Below, piece by piece: positions 51,683 to 60,826 of a stretch of 64,000 bases of DNA. Both the position numbers and the translations under genes were made by a program. How positions within the stretch are numbered: the stretch's first letter is position 1; the number at the start of each line of letters is the position of its first letter. Under the pieces are notes generated by a model. That model worked only from the letters and a program-made list of their open reading frames with translations, had not been told where the DNA came from and did no database searches. This DNA is from Paenibacillus sp. JDR-2 (GTDB lineage Bacteria > Bacillota > Bacilli > Paenibacillales > Paenibacillaceae), in assembly GCF_000023585.1 (NCBI RefSeq), contig NC_012914.1, positions 6,609,501 to 6,673,500 of the forward strand, read 5' to 3'.

Positions 51683-53314
51683 TTATCCCCCCATCCTTAA
51701 CGAAAATAACGGCTTGAACAGGCCTTCAACGCTGTACTGGAACGTATCCGTCAGCACGGACGGGTAACAGCCCAGCAGCAGGATAAACGCCAGCAGCACA
51801 ATCATCGGCAGGGCTTCAACCAGCCTGGCGTCCTTAACTCCGAGATACCGTTCTTCAATAGGGCCAAAAGTTGTTTTGAGTACAGCCCTCAGGATATATA
51901 CGGCGGTCAGAATAACGCCGATAACCGAGAAGCCGGCAATCCATGGCTGGCTGTCGAACAAACCAAGCAGCGACAGGAACTCGCCTACAAAGCCCGATAG
52001 ACCCGGCAGACCTAAGGATGCAAGACCTGCGGCTAGCAGAATACCCGAGATAAACGGCATCGATCGCGCCAGCCCGCCAAGCTCGGATAAGGTTGTGGTC
52101 TTCGTCCTCTCATATAAGCTCCCGACAATCAGGAAGAGGAGCGCCGAGATCAGACCATGCGAGACAAGCTGGAATACAGCCCCCTGCAAGCCAATCCCGT
52201 TAAAAGCCGCAAGCCCCAGCAGAACAATCCCCATATGGCTGATCGAGGAATAAGCGAGCACCAGCTTGAGATCCGTCTGCCGGAAAGCAATAAGCGCCCC
52301 GTACAAGAGATTGGCCAGACCAAGTGATGCCAATACAACCGCCCAATCCTTCGCCTGCTCGGGGAATAATACGATACCGAACCGGATTAGACCGTATGCG
52401 CCCATCTTGAGCAGTACGCCGGAGTGAATCATGACGATTGCCGGATGCGCCTCATTGTGGACCTTCAGCATCCAGGTGTGGAACGGCAGAATCGGAAGCT
52501 TGATCCCAAACGCCACCACCAGCAGGAGGAAAATAACCGTGTGCATCGTTTCCGACATATGAAACGGGTTCAGCCCGCCCGTCTGATCCGGAGCAAGGTT
52601 CACCCATGCGGAGGGATCGGATAGATTGCGGAGGATATCCGCATAGCTGCCGCTGTAAATAAAGGATGACGTATCCTGATCGATATGGAAGCCGGCTGTA
52701 TTAACGAGAAGAATAAAAGCAATAAGCATGATAGCCGATCCAAGGCCGTTATAGATAACGAACTGATTAGCGGCCCGCTCCCGGTTGAAGTAACCCCAGA
52801 TCCCGATCAGGAAGTACATCGCGATAAGCGTTATTTCGAAGAAAATAAAGAACAGGAATAAATCCCGCGCCATAAATACCCCAAGCACGCCTGTCTCCAG
52901 GAGCAGAAACCAGGCGTAGAACGCCTTCCATCGCTTTTTCACATGAACGGAAGCAAAAGCCGCCATCGCCGTAATCAGCGTCGTAAGAATAACAAGAGGC
53001 AAGGACAAACCGTCGATACCAACATCATACTGGAACGACAGCGTATAGTTCGTTACCCCATTCGAGGCTTGCGTCTCTTTGTTTAAAGGGACCTCTACCC
53101 AGGTAGCCGTTTCCTCAAAGGTGTTGCCGCCCTGATGCTTGTCGTAATCGGCATACAGCCATAGGGACAAGAGAAGCGGAATCAGCGTGGCAACGATAGC
53201 TGCCACCTGCAGCCACCTGTTACGATGCTTCGGCAGCAGAAGAACAACCAGAAGCCCGATAAGCGGGGTTACGAGAATAATCGATAGAATCGGAAGATCG
53301 GTCAGGTCCGTCAT
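51683..53314 (-). CDS. nuoM: NuoM, complex I antiporter-like membrane subunit
   Basis: 543 residues, about 14 helices. Conserved glutamate helix (WFLLLETGVLGVFMARDLFLFFIFFEITLIAMYFLIG), the ion-channel lysine segment (GIKLPILPFHTWMLKVHNEAH) and AYSSISHMGIVLLG are all present. The gene is adjacent to nuoL without a gap, which suggests translational coupling. Confidence 0.95.
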   Translation of the reverse strand: MTDLTDLPILSIILVTPLIGLLVVLLLPKHRNRWLQVAAIVATLIPLLLSLWLYADYDKHQGGNTFEETATWVEVPLNKETQASNGVTNYTLSFQYDVGIDGLSLPLVILTTLITAMAAFASVHVKKRWKAFYAWFLLLETGVLGVFMARDLFLFFIFFEITLIAMYFLIGIWGYFNRERAANQFVIYNGLGSAIMLIAFILLVNTAGFHIDQDTSSFIYSGSYADILRNLSDPSAWVNLAPDQTGGLNPFHMSETMHTVIFLLLVVAFGIKLPILPFHTWMLKVHNEAHPAIVMIHSGVLLKMGAYGLIRFGIVLFPEQAKDWAVVLASLGLANLLYGALIAFRQTDLKLVLAYSSISHMGIVLLGLAAFNGIGLQGAVFQLVSHGLISALLFLIVGSLYERTKTTTLSELGGLARSMPFISGILLAAGLASLGLPGLSGFVGEFLSLLGLFDSQPWIAGFSVIGVILTAVYILRAVLKTTFGPIEERYLGVKDARLVEALPMIVLLAFILLLGCYPSVLTDTFQYSVEGLFKPLFSLRMGG

Positions 53315-55192
53315 TTACCAAAACCTCCTTCCAACGATTGCCGCGATAATAACGATAAGACCAATAATTGCGGTCAAGCCATATGTTTGCGTCTGCCCGT
53401 TGTTCAGCCTGGTCAGCACCCGGCCGCCCGCTCCAGCGGTAAAGCCAACCAGCCGGACTGCGCCGCCAATCACATATTCGTCAAAAGCATTCAGGCCTTT
53501 TCCCAAGGCGCGAACCGAGTTGACAATAACAGCGTTATAAAATTCGTTCACGTAATATTGGCGCTCCAGCAAATTAACAAGCCACGGCATTTTGGCTGCC
53601 GCCGCGCCGCGCTCGATGCTGCCTTTGCCGTACATAAGCCACCCTACGTAAATGCCAAGCACGCCAACGGCTATGGAAGCAACAATCGCCGCGCCGCTTG
53701 CATGAACTTCCTCTGCACCGTCCGTCAGCCAGCTGCCCAGCCAACCGTTCCAAGGCGTTTCGATAAAACCCGCTCCAACCGATATAACGGCAAGCACGAG
53801 CAGCGGAATAGTCATCACCTTCGAAGATTCCTTCACCTCGGCTGGCTGTTGAAGACGGGACTTGCCCATAAAGACGATGAAGAATAATCGAGACATATAC
53901 AGCGCCGTACAGAAGGCCGCTGCCAGTCCAACGGCAAACAGGAACGGATTCTCGTCAAGCGCGGAAGCCAGAATCGCATCCTTGGACCAGAAGCCCGAGA
54001 ATGGCGGGATGCCGGATAGGGATAACGCTCCGATTGCGAAGGTCCATGCCGTGATTCGCATTTTGGAGCCAAGGCCGCCCATCTCGTGAATGTTCTGGGT
54101 ATGTACCGCATGAATCACGCTGCCGGCCGCCAGGAACAGAAGCGCTTTGAAGAAAGCATGCGTGAACAGGTGGAAAACACCGCCGGTCATTGAGCCAAGC
54201 CCCATCGCCATAACCATGTAGCCAAGCTGGCTGATGGTTGAGTAGGCAAGAATCCGTTTAATATCGTTTTGCGCGAGCGCTACGGTTGCGGCGAATATCG
54301 CCGTAAACCCGCCGAAGTAGGCAACCGTATGCATCGCAGACGCGGAGGCCTCGAAGATGTCAAACGTTCTCGCGAGGAGGAATACGCCGGCCGCTACCAT
54401 CGTCGCCGCATGGATCAAGGCACTGATCGGCGTTGGCCCCTCCATCGCATCCGGAAGCCACACGTGCAGCGGGAATTGACCGGACTTGCCGATGACTCCC
54501 ATGAACAGAAGCAGGGCAATCGAGGTTGTGATGGTCATCGTTATCGTACCGGACTGCCCTTCGGTAAATACATTATGTATACTGCTGAAATCAAGCGCAT
54601 GGCCGGGCATATACCAGAACAGCACGATAATGCCAAGCAGCAGCCCCGCATCGCCGATTCTGGTCACGATAAACGCCTTTTTCGCCGCTGCGCGGGCCGC
54701 CGGTTTTGCATACCAGAAGCCAACAAGCAAGAAAGAGCAGACGCCAACCAGCTCCCAGAACATATAGAAGACCAGCATATTGTCCGACAGCACCAGCCCC
54801 AGCATCGCAAAGGTAAAGAGCGCGACATAGCCGTAAAAGACGGTGATCCGCTCATCCTTTTTCATATAGCCGGCCGAATACACGTTCACGAGAAAGCTGA
54901 CCACCGTCACGATTACAAGCATAAGGGCATTCAGATTCGTGATTTCAAAACCGATCTTAAGCGTATATTCGCCAAGACCAATCCATTTGTAGCTGTCGCC
55001 GCTGTAATCTACTGCATTCGGCCCTAGTCTCTCGATAAAAACAAGCAGGGACATGACCAGCGACGCAAGCGAGCCAATCGAACCGATCAGCACGCCAGCC
55101 AGCCGGTAGCTCCTGCCCAGGGCCGTCAGCAGCAGAAAGGAAGCAAACGGGAAGAGCGGAATGAGCCACGCTGCTTTCGTTAATTGATCCAC
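53315..55192 (-). CDS. nuoL: NuoL, complex I antiporter-like membrane subunit
   Basis: 625 residues. Start GTG 55192, nine bases after GAGGTG. About 16 helices; LVFYMFWELVGVCSFLLVGFWY, GKSGQFPLHVWLPDAMEGPTPISALIHAATMV and AYSTISQLGYMVMAMG are family hallmarks. The C-terminal part contains the long lateral amphipathic helix region expected of NuoL. Confidence 0.95.
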   Translation of the reverse strand: MDQLTKAAWLIPLFPFASFLLLTALGRSYRLAGVLIGSIGSLASLVMSLLVFIERLGPNAVDYSGDSYKWIGLGEYTLKIGFEITNLNALMLVIVTVVSFLVNVYSAGYMKKDERITVFYGYVALFTFAMLGLVLSDNMLVFYMFWELVGVCSFLLVGFWYAKPAARAAAKKAFIVTRIGDAGLLLGIIVLFWYMPGHALDFSSIHNVFTEGQSGTITMTITTSIALLLFMGVIGKSGQFPLHVWLPDAMEGPTPISALIHAATMVAAGVFLLARTFDIFEASASAMHTVAYFGGFTAIFAATVALAQNDIKRILAYSTISQLGYMVMAMGLGSMTGGVFHLFTHAFFKALLFLAAGSVIHAVHTQNIHEMGGLGSKMRITAWTFAIGALSLSGIPPFSGFWSKDAILASALDENPFLFAVGLAAAFCTALYMSRLFFIVFMGKSRLQQPAEVKESSKVMTIPLLVLAVISVGAGFIETPWNGWLGSWLTDGAEEVHASGAAIVASIAVGVLGIYVGWLMYGKGSIERGAAAAKMPWLVNLLERQYYVNEFYNAVIVNSVRALGKGLNAFDEYVIGGAVRLVGFTAGAGGRVLTRLNNGQTQTYGLTAIIGLIVIIAAIVGRRFW

Positions 55193-55200
55193 GGGTCACA

Positions 55201-55503
55201 TCACCTCTTCATCTCGTCGAATTCATCTACATTAACGGTACCTCGCGCGCGGAACAGGGCGATCAGCACCGCCACCCCAACGGCAGCCTCCGCCGCCGCC
55301 ACCGTAATGGCAAACAAAGCGAATACCTGGCCGGTTAGGGACGGGACAACCCCGTATTTGGAGAACGCGACCAAATTCAGATTCACCGCGTTCAGCATTA
55401 GCTCAATCGATAACAGGACGATCACGGCATTCCGTTTCACCAAAGCTCCATACAGTCCGATGCAAAACAGGATCGCCGCCATCGTCAGATAAGATGGAAG
55501 CAT
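55201..55503 (-). CDS. nuoK: NuoK, complex I membrane subunit
   Basis: 100 residues, three helices. Conserved glutamates in the second and third helices (LLSIELMLNAVNLNLVAF and VAAAEAAVGVAVLIALFR). ATG 55503 follows GGGGGCGG inside the end of nuoJ, one base after its stop codon. A longer frame to 55551 would run inside nuoJ and is rejected. Confidence 0.94.
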   Translation of the reverse strand: MLPSYLTMAAILFCIGLYGALVKRNAVIVLLSIELMLNAVNLNLVAFSKYGVVPSLTGQVFALFAITVAAAEAAVGVAVLIALFRARGTVNVDEFDEMKR

Positions 55504-55504
55504 G

Positions 55505-56020
55505 TTAATCCGCCCCCTTTTTCGCAATAGCAATCGCGCCAATAAAGGCAACCGTCAGCAGCACCGACAACAGCTCGAACGGCACGACGTATCCCGTATA
55601 CAGCAGCTGGCCAATGCTCGACGTATTATCCTCCACCGCTTGAAGCGGCTGGGCATCGGGAAAATCCGTCGTCCTGATCGCATAGAACAGAATCCCGAAC
55701 AGGCATAACGCTCCCACAGCGGCCAACGTCTCGTGGAGAGGCTTGACCGGATCGGCCTGTTTATTCTGATGATTGGTCATCATAATGCCGAATATCATCA
55801 GAATGGACACAGCCCCCGCATAGATCAGCACCTGGACGAAAGCCACAAACTCCGCGTCCAACAGCACAAACATACCTGCCAGGCCCAGGAACACAGCAGC
55901 CATGGAGATGACCATATGCACGACCTTCTGAAGACTAACCATAAGGACAGCTCCGATGATCATAATCGCCGAGAAGATAAAAAAAGTGGCGAACTCGCCA
56001 TTAAAATCAATATTGAACAA
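55505..56020 (-). CDS. nuoJ: NuoJ, complex I membrane subunit
   Basis: 171 residues, five helices with the conserved LDAEFVAFVQVLIYAGAVSILMIFGIMM segment. It follows nuoI by one base. Confidence 0.94.
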   Translation of the reverse strand: MFNIDFNGEFATFFIFSAIMIIGAVLMVSLQKVVHMVISMAAVFLGLAGMFVLLDAEFVAFVQVLIYAGAVSILMIFGIMMTNHQNKQADPVKPLHETLAAVGALCLFGILFYAIRTTDFPDAQPLQAVEDNTSSIGQLLYTGYVVPFELLSVLLTVAFIGAIAIAKKGAD

Positions 56021-56021
56021 C

Positions 56022-56471
56022 TTATTTGGCGCCTCCTTTCGCAGGAGCTCCGATGTTATTGTTATCCTGACGGACCAGCGTGTTATTATCGGTCAGCCAC
56101 TCGACATCCTTAAACAGATCATCCCGGCTGTACGCGGACAGCTCGAAATGATTGGTCATTACAATCGCTTCCGTCGGACAAACCTCGGTGCATAAATCGC
56201 ATAAGATGCAAATTTCGAAATTGAGATCAAACGTATCGATTACCTTACCCTTTTTGGCCGGATCGGGATTAGGCTTGCCGGTCAGCGTAATGCAGTCGGT
56301 CGGACAGATTCTTGCGCACTGGTTGCAGACGATGCAGAGGTCCGGAATAAAATGCTGAATGCCGCGAAACCGGTCCGGCATTAGAAACGGCTCGTCGGGA
56401 TAAGAAGTCGTCACTTTTTTCGATACCATTGATTTAAGCGTCACGCCAAGCCCTTGCACAAGTCCATTCAT
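56022..56471 (-). CDS. nuoI: NuoI, 2x[4Fe-4S] ferredoxin-like subunit
   Basis: 149 residues. Two cluster motifs CIVCNQCARICP and CILCDLCTEVCP carry the N6a and N6b iron-sulfur centres that pass electrons to NuoB. Ribosome site AGGAGG. Upstream is a 77-base gap holding a foldback, the only sizeable gap in the operon. Confidence 0.95.
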   Translation of the reverse strand: MNGLVQGLGVTLKSMVSKKVTTSYPDEPFLMPDRFRGIQHFIPDLCIVCNQCARICPTDCITLTGKPNPDPAKKGKVIDTFDLNFEICILCDLCTEVCPTEAIVMTNHFELSAYSRDDLFKDVEWLTDNNTLVRQDNNNIGAPAKGGAK

Positions 56472-56489
56472 GGCTAGATCCTCCTAAAA

Positions 56490-56527
56490 AGAATTTCGAA
56501 GAAATTCTTACCTCGTAAGCATACGCT
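56490..56527 (-). repeat. foldback fragment in the nuoH-nuoI gap
   Basis: On the minus strand AAGCGTATGCTTACGAGGTA is followed by a perfect AAGAATTTC/GAAATTCTT hairpin. The same order, AAGCATATGCTTACGGAGTA then a TTTCTT..GAAA hairpin, occurs on the minus strand at the right end of the 8228-8383 element. Confidence 0.6.
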
Positions 56528-56548
56528 TAAAGAATTGCGAAGCAGCCT

Positions 56549-57562
56549 TTATTTTACGAACAGCTCCAGGTAGCCTGCCGTCAGAAATACGTTCAGCAGC
56601 GATACCGGCAGCAGCACCTTCCAGCCCAGCCCCATCAGCTGATCAACCCGGATACGCGGAAAGCTCGCCCGGATCCAGAATAAGAAGAACACGATAAACG
56701 CGAATTTGAGCAGGAACCAAATGATTCCCGGCACAAAATCAAGAAATGGCGCCGGCGCGTGCCACCCGCCAAGGAACAGTACGGTCGTCAAAGACGCGAT
56801 TGCATAGACGTAGACATACTCCGACAGCATAAAGAACGCAAAACGAAAGCCGCTGTATTCCACATGATAGCCGGCCACAAGCTCCGACTCTGCTTCGGGC
56901 AGGTCAAACGGCGTGCGGTTCAGCTCGGATACCGCCGCGATCATAAATACAACAAAGCCGATAATCTGCGGGATGAAGTTCCAATCCCAGAACCAGCCGC
57001 CGGCCTGCGCCGCCACGATATCCCTCAGATTCAGACTGCCGCTGAGCAGGATTACGCCCACAACGGAGATAACGAGCGGAACCTCGTAGCTGATCATTTG
57101 CGCAGCCGAGCGCATGCCGCCAAGAAGCGCGTATTTATTATTCGAAGCCCAGCCCCCAAGCACAATGGCCAGGGTCGAGATGCCCGATAAGGCAGCGTAA
57201 TAGAGCAAACCGACGTTCAGATCGGCAAAATAAAGCTTTTCCGTATAAGGAATAACCGCGAGTACCGTAAAAGCGGGCACGTAGCAGAGTATAGGGGCGA
57301 GAACGAACAGGAGGCGGTCGGCTTTGCGCGGAATCGTGTCTTCCTTAATGAGAAGCTTGAATATGTCGGCCACCGTCTGAAGAAGGCCCAGAGGACCAAC
57401 CCGGTTTGGACCGATTCGAAGCTGCATCCAGCCGATCACCTTCCGCTCGAAATAAATGGCGTAGGTAACAAAGCCAAGCACAACGAAGAGAAACACCGCG
57501 CCCCACAGAAAAATAATAACCGCATTGCCCCAGGTCATCGAGTCATGCAGCCAAGCACCCAT
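56549..57562 (-). CDS. nuoH: NuoH, complex I membrane subunit at the quinone site
   Basis: 337 residues, eight helices. YFERKVIGWMQLRIGPNRVGPLGLLQTVADIFKLLIKE and the loop ELNRTPFDLPEAESELVAGYHVEYSGFRFA are the classic signatures. ATG 57562 overlaps the nuoD stop codon as TGATG and is ten bases after GGAGG; an in-frame TTG six bases earlier is too close to it. Confidence 0.95.
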   Translation of the reverse strand: MGAWLHDSMTWGNAVIIFLWGAVFLFVVLGFVTYAIYFERKVIGWMQLRIGPNRVGPLGLLQTVADIFKLLIKEDTIPRKADRLLFVLAPILCYVPAFTVLAVIPYTEKLYFADLNVGLLYYAALSGISTLAIVLGGWASNNKYALLGGMRSAAQMISYEVPLVISVVGVILLSGSLNLRDIVAAQAGGWFWDWNFIPQIIGFVVFMIAAVSELNRTPFDLPEAESELVAGYHVEYSGFRFAFFMLSEYVYVYAIASLTTVLFLGGWHAPAPFLDFVPGIIWFLLKFAFIVFFLFWIRASFPRIRVDQLMGLGWKVLLPVSLLNVFLTAGYLELFVK

Positions 57563-58662
57563 CAGCAATCAACCTCCCCGACTACAATGTCGACGCCGCC
57601 GAGGATCGTAATCAGGTTGGTCATCGTCTCTCCCACCAGCAGCTTGGGCAAAATCTGCAGATTAACAAAGGACGGCCGCCGGAACTTCAGGCGGTAAGGC
57701 TCTGCTTTTCCTTTTGAGACGATATGACAGCCGATTTCCCCGCGGGGTGATTCAATACGGACATACACTTCTCCTGCCGGAGGACGGATAACGCGGGGCA
57801 CCTTGCCCATCGTCTCTCCGCCTGACGGCATCTGCTCAAGCGCCTGCTCGAGAATGCGGAGACTCTGCTTAATTTCCTCCAGCCGGATGACATAACGGTC
57901 ATAGCAGTCCCCGCTTTTGCCCAGCGGTACATCAAAGTCGAAGCGGTTATACAAGCTGTACGGCTCCGCCTTGCGCAAATCCCAGTCTACGCCGGTACAG
58001 CGCAGGTTGGCGCCGGACAGACCGTAATCAATCGCCGTTGCCGCATCGTATCGGCCAATGCCTTTGATCCGGGCAAGGAAAATCTCATTGCCGCTTACCA
58101 GCTTGTCGTATTCCTGCAGTTTGCCGTACATGTACGGAATGAAATCCCGAACTTTATCCAGCCAGCCCGGAGGCGCATCCCATTTTACTCCGCCAACCCT
58201 CATATAATTGTAAGTCAAACGGGCCCCGCACAGTTCATTAAATAAATTAATAATAATTTCCCGATCGCGAAAGGCATAGAGAAACGGGCTCATTGCCCCG
58301 ATATCGAGAAGATAAGTCCCCCACCATACGAGGTGGCTGGCAACCCGCTGCAGCTCCATCACAATAAGGCGCATAAACTCCGCGCGCTCCGGGATTTCTA
58401 GCCCCATCATCGTCTCGACGGCATGAACCAGCACATAGTTATTGGTCATGGCCGACACGTAATCCATCCGGTCGGTATAAGGAATAATCTGCGTATAATT
58501 CAATTGCTCGGCAAGCTTCTCGGTTCCGCGGTGCAAATACCCCATAACCGGGGTTGCTTCCGTGATGACTTCACCATCCAGTTTGACAACGATACGGAAT
58601 ACGCCATGCGTGCTGGGATGCTGGGGACCGACATTTAATAGAAGTTCTTCGGTACGAATCAC
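57562..58662 (-). CDS. nuoD: NuoD, 49-kDa-type quinone-site subunit
   Basis: 366 residues from GTG 58662, ten bases after GAGGTG that overlaps the nuoC stop. NVGPQHPSTHGV and the C-terminal LPKLLVGETMTNLITILGGVDIVVGEVDC match the family; the GYLHRGTEKLAEQLNYTQ segment lines the quinone pocket. Separate from nuoC here, not fused. Confidence 0.95.
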   Translation of the reverse strand: MIRTEELLLNVGPQHPSTHGVFRIVVKLDGEVITEATPVMGYLHRGTEKLAEQLNYTQIIPYTDRMDYVSAMTNNYVLVHAVETMMGLEIPERAEFMRLIVMELQRVASHLVWWGTYLLDIGAMSPFLYAFRDREIIINLFNELCGARLTYNYMRVGGVKWDAPPGWLDKVRDFIPYMYGKLQEYDKLVSGNEIFLARIKGIGRYDAATAIDYGLSGANLRCTGVDWDLRKAEPYSLYNRFDFDVPLGKSGDCYDRYVIRLEEIKQSLRILEQALEQMPSGGETMGKVPRVIRPPAGEVYVRIESPRGEIGCHIVSKGKAEPYRLKFRRPSFVNLQILPKLLVGETMTNLITILGGVDIVVGEVDC

Positions 58663-58669
58663 GCTGCAG

Positions 58670-59542
58670 CTACACCTCCGAATCGAGCGGCTCATAATCT
58701 TTGCGCAGCGGGTGGCCGACCCAGTCGTCGGACATCATAATGCGGCGCAGATCGGGATGGCCCGGGAATGTTACTCCTAACAGATCAAAGATTTCGCGTT
58801 CGTTCCAATTCGCGGTTGCCCAGACGGGCGTCGCCGAAGCGATTACGGGATCACCGCGGTCTGCCTTAACCTTCACAGCCAGCTCGCGCCGGCTTTCGAG
58901 ATGGACCAGGTGATAAACAACCTCCAGATGCGTCTCATAATCAACGCCGGAGACATTCCGCAAGTAGGTAAAATAAAGCTCTTCATGCTGCTTCAGCAGC
59001 TCCGCCGTCGCGGCCCAATGCACATTCTTCACGATAATCGTCGGCATATGCCGGCTCAACTCGTTAATATAAGCATCCTCCAGCGCCTCTTCATGAACGA
59101 GGCTGCGAATCAGCTTCGCTGCCGCATCAAGCTCCGGCTGCTTGGGAGACGGCTCCGGCGGTGGTGCCGGCTCCGCGCCCTCCGGCGCTGCTCCGCCCGC
59201 GTTCGCAGCTTCCTTCGCCGCCGCTCTCGCCGCGCGGGCTTCCGCCGCCGCCTTCAGCTTCGCCTCCCGCTCCGCATCCACCGCGCCCTCCGGCGCTGCT
59301 CCGCCCTCCGGCGCTGCTCCGCCCGCGTTCGCAGCTTCCTTCGCCGCCGCTCTCGCCGCGCGAGCTTCCGCCGCCGCCTTCAGCTTCGCTTCCCGCTCCG
59401 CGTCTACCGCGCCCTCCGGCGCTTCCGAGGCAGCCTTCACTTCCTTTTCAACCTTTATTTCTTCCGGTTTTATTTCTTCAACCTTTATCTCATCCGGCTT
59501 TAACTCTTCCGGCTTTTTCCCTTCGTCCTTCTCCTCGCTCAT
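58670..59542 (-). CDS. nuoC: NuoC, 30-kDa-type subunit with Ala/Glu repeat extension
   Basis: 290 residues. The NuoC core is residues about 138-290 (YFTYLRNVSGVDYETHLEVVYHL, WNEREIFDLLGVTFPGHPDLRRI). The first 137 residues are an added charged, helical segment: short KPEE/IKVEEIK repeats, then two near-identical 36-residue units (VDAEREAKLKAAAEARAARA is shared), then a Pro-rich link. The DNA of the two units is nearly identical, which points to a recent tandem duplication. The start forms an ATGA overlap with the nuoB stop. Confidence 0.92.
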   Translation of the reverse strand: MSEEKDEGKKPEELKPDEIKVEEIKPEEIKVEKEVKAASEAPEGAVDAEREAKLKAAAEARAARAAAKEAANAGGAAPEGGAAPEGAVDAEREAKLKAAAEARAARAAAKEAANAGGAAPEGAEPAPPPEPSPKQPELDAAAKLIRSLVHEEALEDAYINELSRHMPTIIVKNVHWAATAELLKQHEELYFTYLRNVSGVDYETHLEVVYHLVHLESRRELAVKVKADRGDPVIASATPVWATANWNEREIFDLLGVTFPGHPDLRRIMMSDDWVGHPLRKDYEPLDSEV

Positions 59543-60057
59543 CGGTCCGTCACCCGCTTCCCGGTCTTCGCTTCGTAACGGATTTTTTCTTGCAGCTTGT
59601 TAATGCCGTAGATCAGCGCAGCAGGATTAGGCGGACAGCCCGGTATGTAAACATCGACGGGGACAATTTGGTCCACGCCCTTCATCACCGCATACGACTT
59701 GATATACGGTCCGCCGGCAGTCGCGCAGGAGCCCATTGCAATCACCCATTTAGGCTCGGGCATCTGGTCATACAGACGGCGCAGCAGTGGCCCCATCTTC
59801 TTCGTCACGGTGCCAGCGACAATCATGACGTCCGACTGGCGCGGCGAGGTACGGAACATCACGCCGAACCGGTCAAGATCGTAATGGGATGCCCCGGTTC
59901 CCATCATTTCAATCGCGCAGCAGGCCAGGCCAAAGGTCAGCGGCCAAAGCGAGTTGCTCCGCGCCCAGGCCTTAAGCTGCTCCAGCGTCCCCATAAATAC
60001 GTTGCGTTCCAGTTCCTTGCGTTCTTCCATCGATATCGACTCTAAACTGAATTCCAT
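59539..60057 (-). CDS. nuoB: NuoB, [4Fe-4S] N2 cluster subunit
   Basis: 172 residues. Cluster N2 ligands C46-C47 (LACCAIEM), C111 (GSCATAGG) and C141 (PGCPP) are all present. ATG 60057 follows AGAAGGTG and overlaps the end of nuoA by 16 bases. Confidence 0.95.
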   Translation of the reverse strand: MEFSLESISMEERKELERNVFMGTLEQLKAWARSNSLWPLTFGLACCAIEMMGTGASHYDLDRFGVMFRTSPRQSDVMIVAGTVTKKMGPLLRRLYDQMPEPKWVIAMGSCATAGGPYIKSYAVMKGVDQIVPVDVYIPGCPPNPAALIYGINKLQEKIRYEAKTGKRVTDR

Positions 60058-60413
60058 TTCAGCACCTTCTTTTTCCAGGCATATAGAAGTCCGATAAACA
60101 GCATTGCCGCAAAAATGAACATCTCGACCAGCACAAAAAGGCCGAGCTTTTTATATGCGACGGCCCAAGGGTATAAGAAAACGGTTTCCACATCAAAGAT
60201 GACAAACATTAACGCAAAGATATAATACCGGATGTTGAAGCGTACTTGCCCCTCGCCGACCGGCTCATTGCCGCTCTCGTAGGTTGCTTGCTTCGGATCA
60301 TTCGGCTTATGCGGTCTGAGCAGTCTTCCGACGGTCAGCGCCGCTGCCGGGAGCAAGATCCCGAGAAAAATAAAAATAGCCACGACGACATACTGGTTGA
60401 CGTAGTTGTCCAC
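60042..60413 (-). CDS. nuoA: NuoA, complex I membrane subunit
   Basis: 123 residues, three helices; YESGNEPVGEGQVRFNIRYYIFALMFVIFDVETVFLYPWA is the family core. GTG 60413 is preferred: it is seven bases after GGAGG. The upstream ATG at 60452 would lie about five bases from the predicted transcript start and has no ribosome site. First gene of the operon. Confidence 0.92.
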   Translation of the reverse strand: MDNYVNQYVVVAIFIFLGILLPAAALTVGRLLRPHKPNDPKQATYESGNEPVGEGQVRFNIRYYIFALMFVIFDVETVFLYPWAVAYKKLGLFVLVEMFIFAAMLFIGLLYAWKKKVLKWNSV

Positions 60414-60463
60414 ACCATCGCCTCCGTCAAAGCGGACCAGCCGCTTGGTCATTTTTCTTCACA

Positions 60464-60492
60464 ATTATAACAAATGCTTCCACAGCCGTCTA
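60464..60492 (-). promoter_or_regulatory. sigma A promoter of the nuo operon
   Basis: TAGACG (60492-60487), a 17-bp spacer and TATAAT (60469-60464) with an extended TG. Transcription should start near 60457, giving a leader of about 44 bases to the GTG start of nuoA. Confidence 0.75.
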
Positions 60493-60636
60493 TGAAAGAG
60501 TTGTTCGACTCCGCCTCTCCGAAGAGCCGGACAAGCCCGTAACGGCGCGGCTTCCCGGGAACCGTGAGGCACCCGCCGGACACCCGGTCAGCACGATACC
60601 CGCCTGTCACACTATTAGCCTATGCTCGCCACCCCT

Positions 60637-60727
60637 AACGATATCCCAAAGTTGAACAAATCCAATCTCTCATCCTAGAGTTGCTTTAGAAATTACGACT
60701 CCCTTAACGATGTCCCGCATCGTTAAG
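60637..60727. repeat. isolated palindrome with a nearby partial copy
   Basis: CTTAACGATG (60703-60712), 5-base centre TCCCG, and the exact complement (60718-60727). A partial copy (CCTAACGATATCCC) lies at 60634-60647. It resembles the other palindrome families in size and in the TCCC core. Confidence 0.5.
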
Positions 60728-60774
60728 CAGCCCAATCCGCACTACCTAGCGGCATTAGCTCCCCTCCTCAACGC

Positions 60775-60820
60775 AAAAAAACACAAGAAGGACGCCTTCC
60801 AACAGGCGTCCCCCATGTGC
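60775..60820 (-). terminator. terminator of the chemoreceptor gene
   Basis: GGACGCCT / AGGCGTCC stem (60790-60811), with outer CAC/GTG pairing and a T7 run on the minus strand. Confidence 0.88.
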
Positions 60821-60826
60821 TCATCA

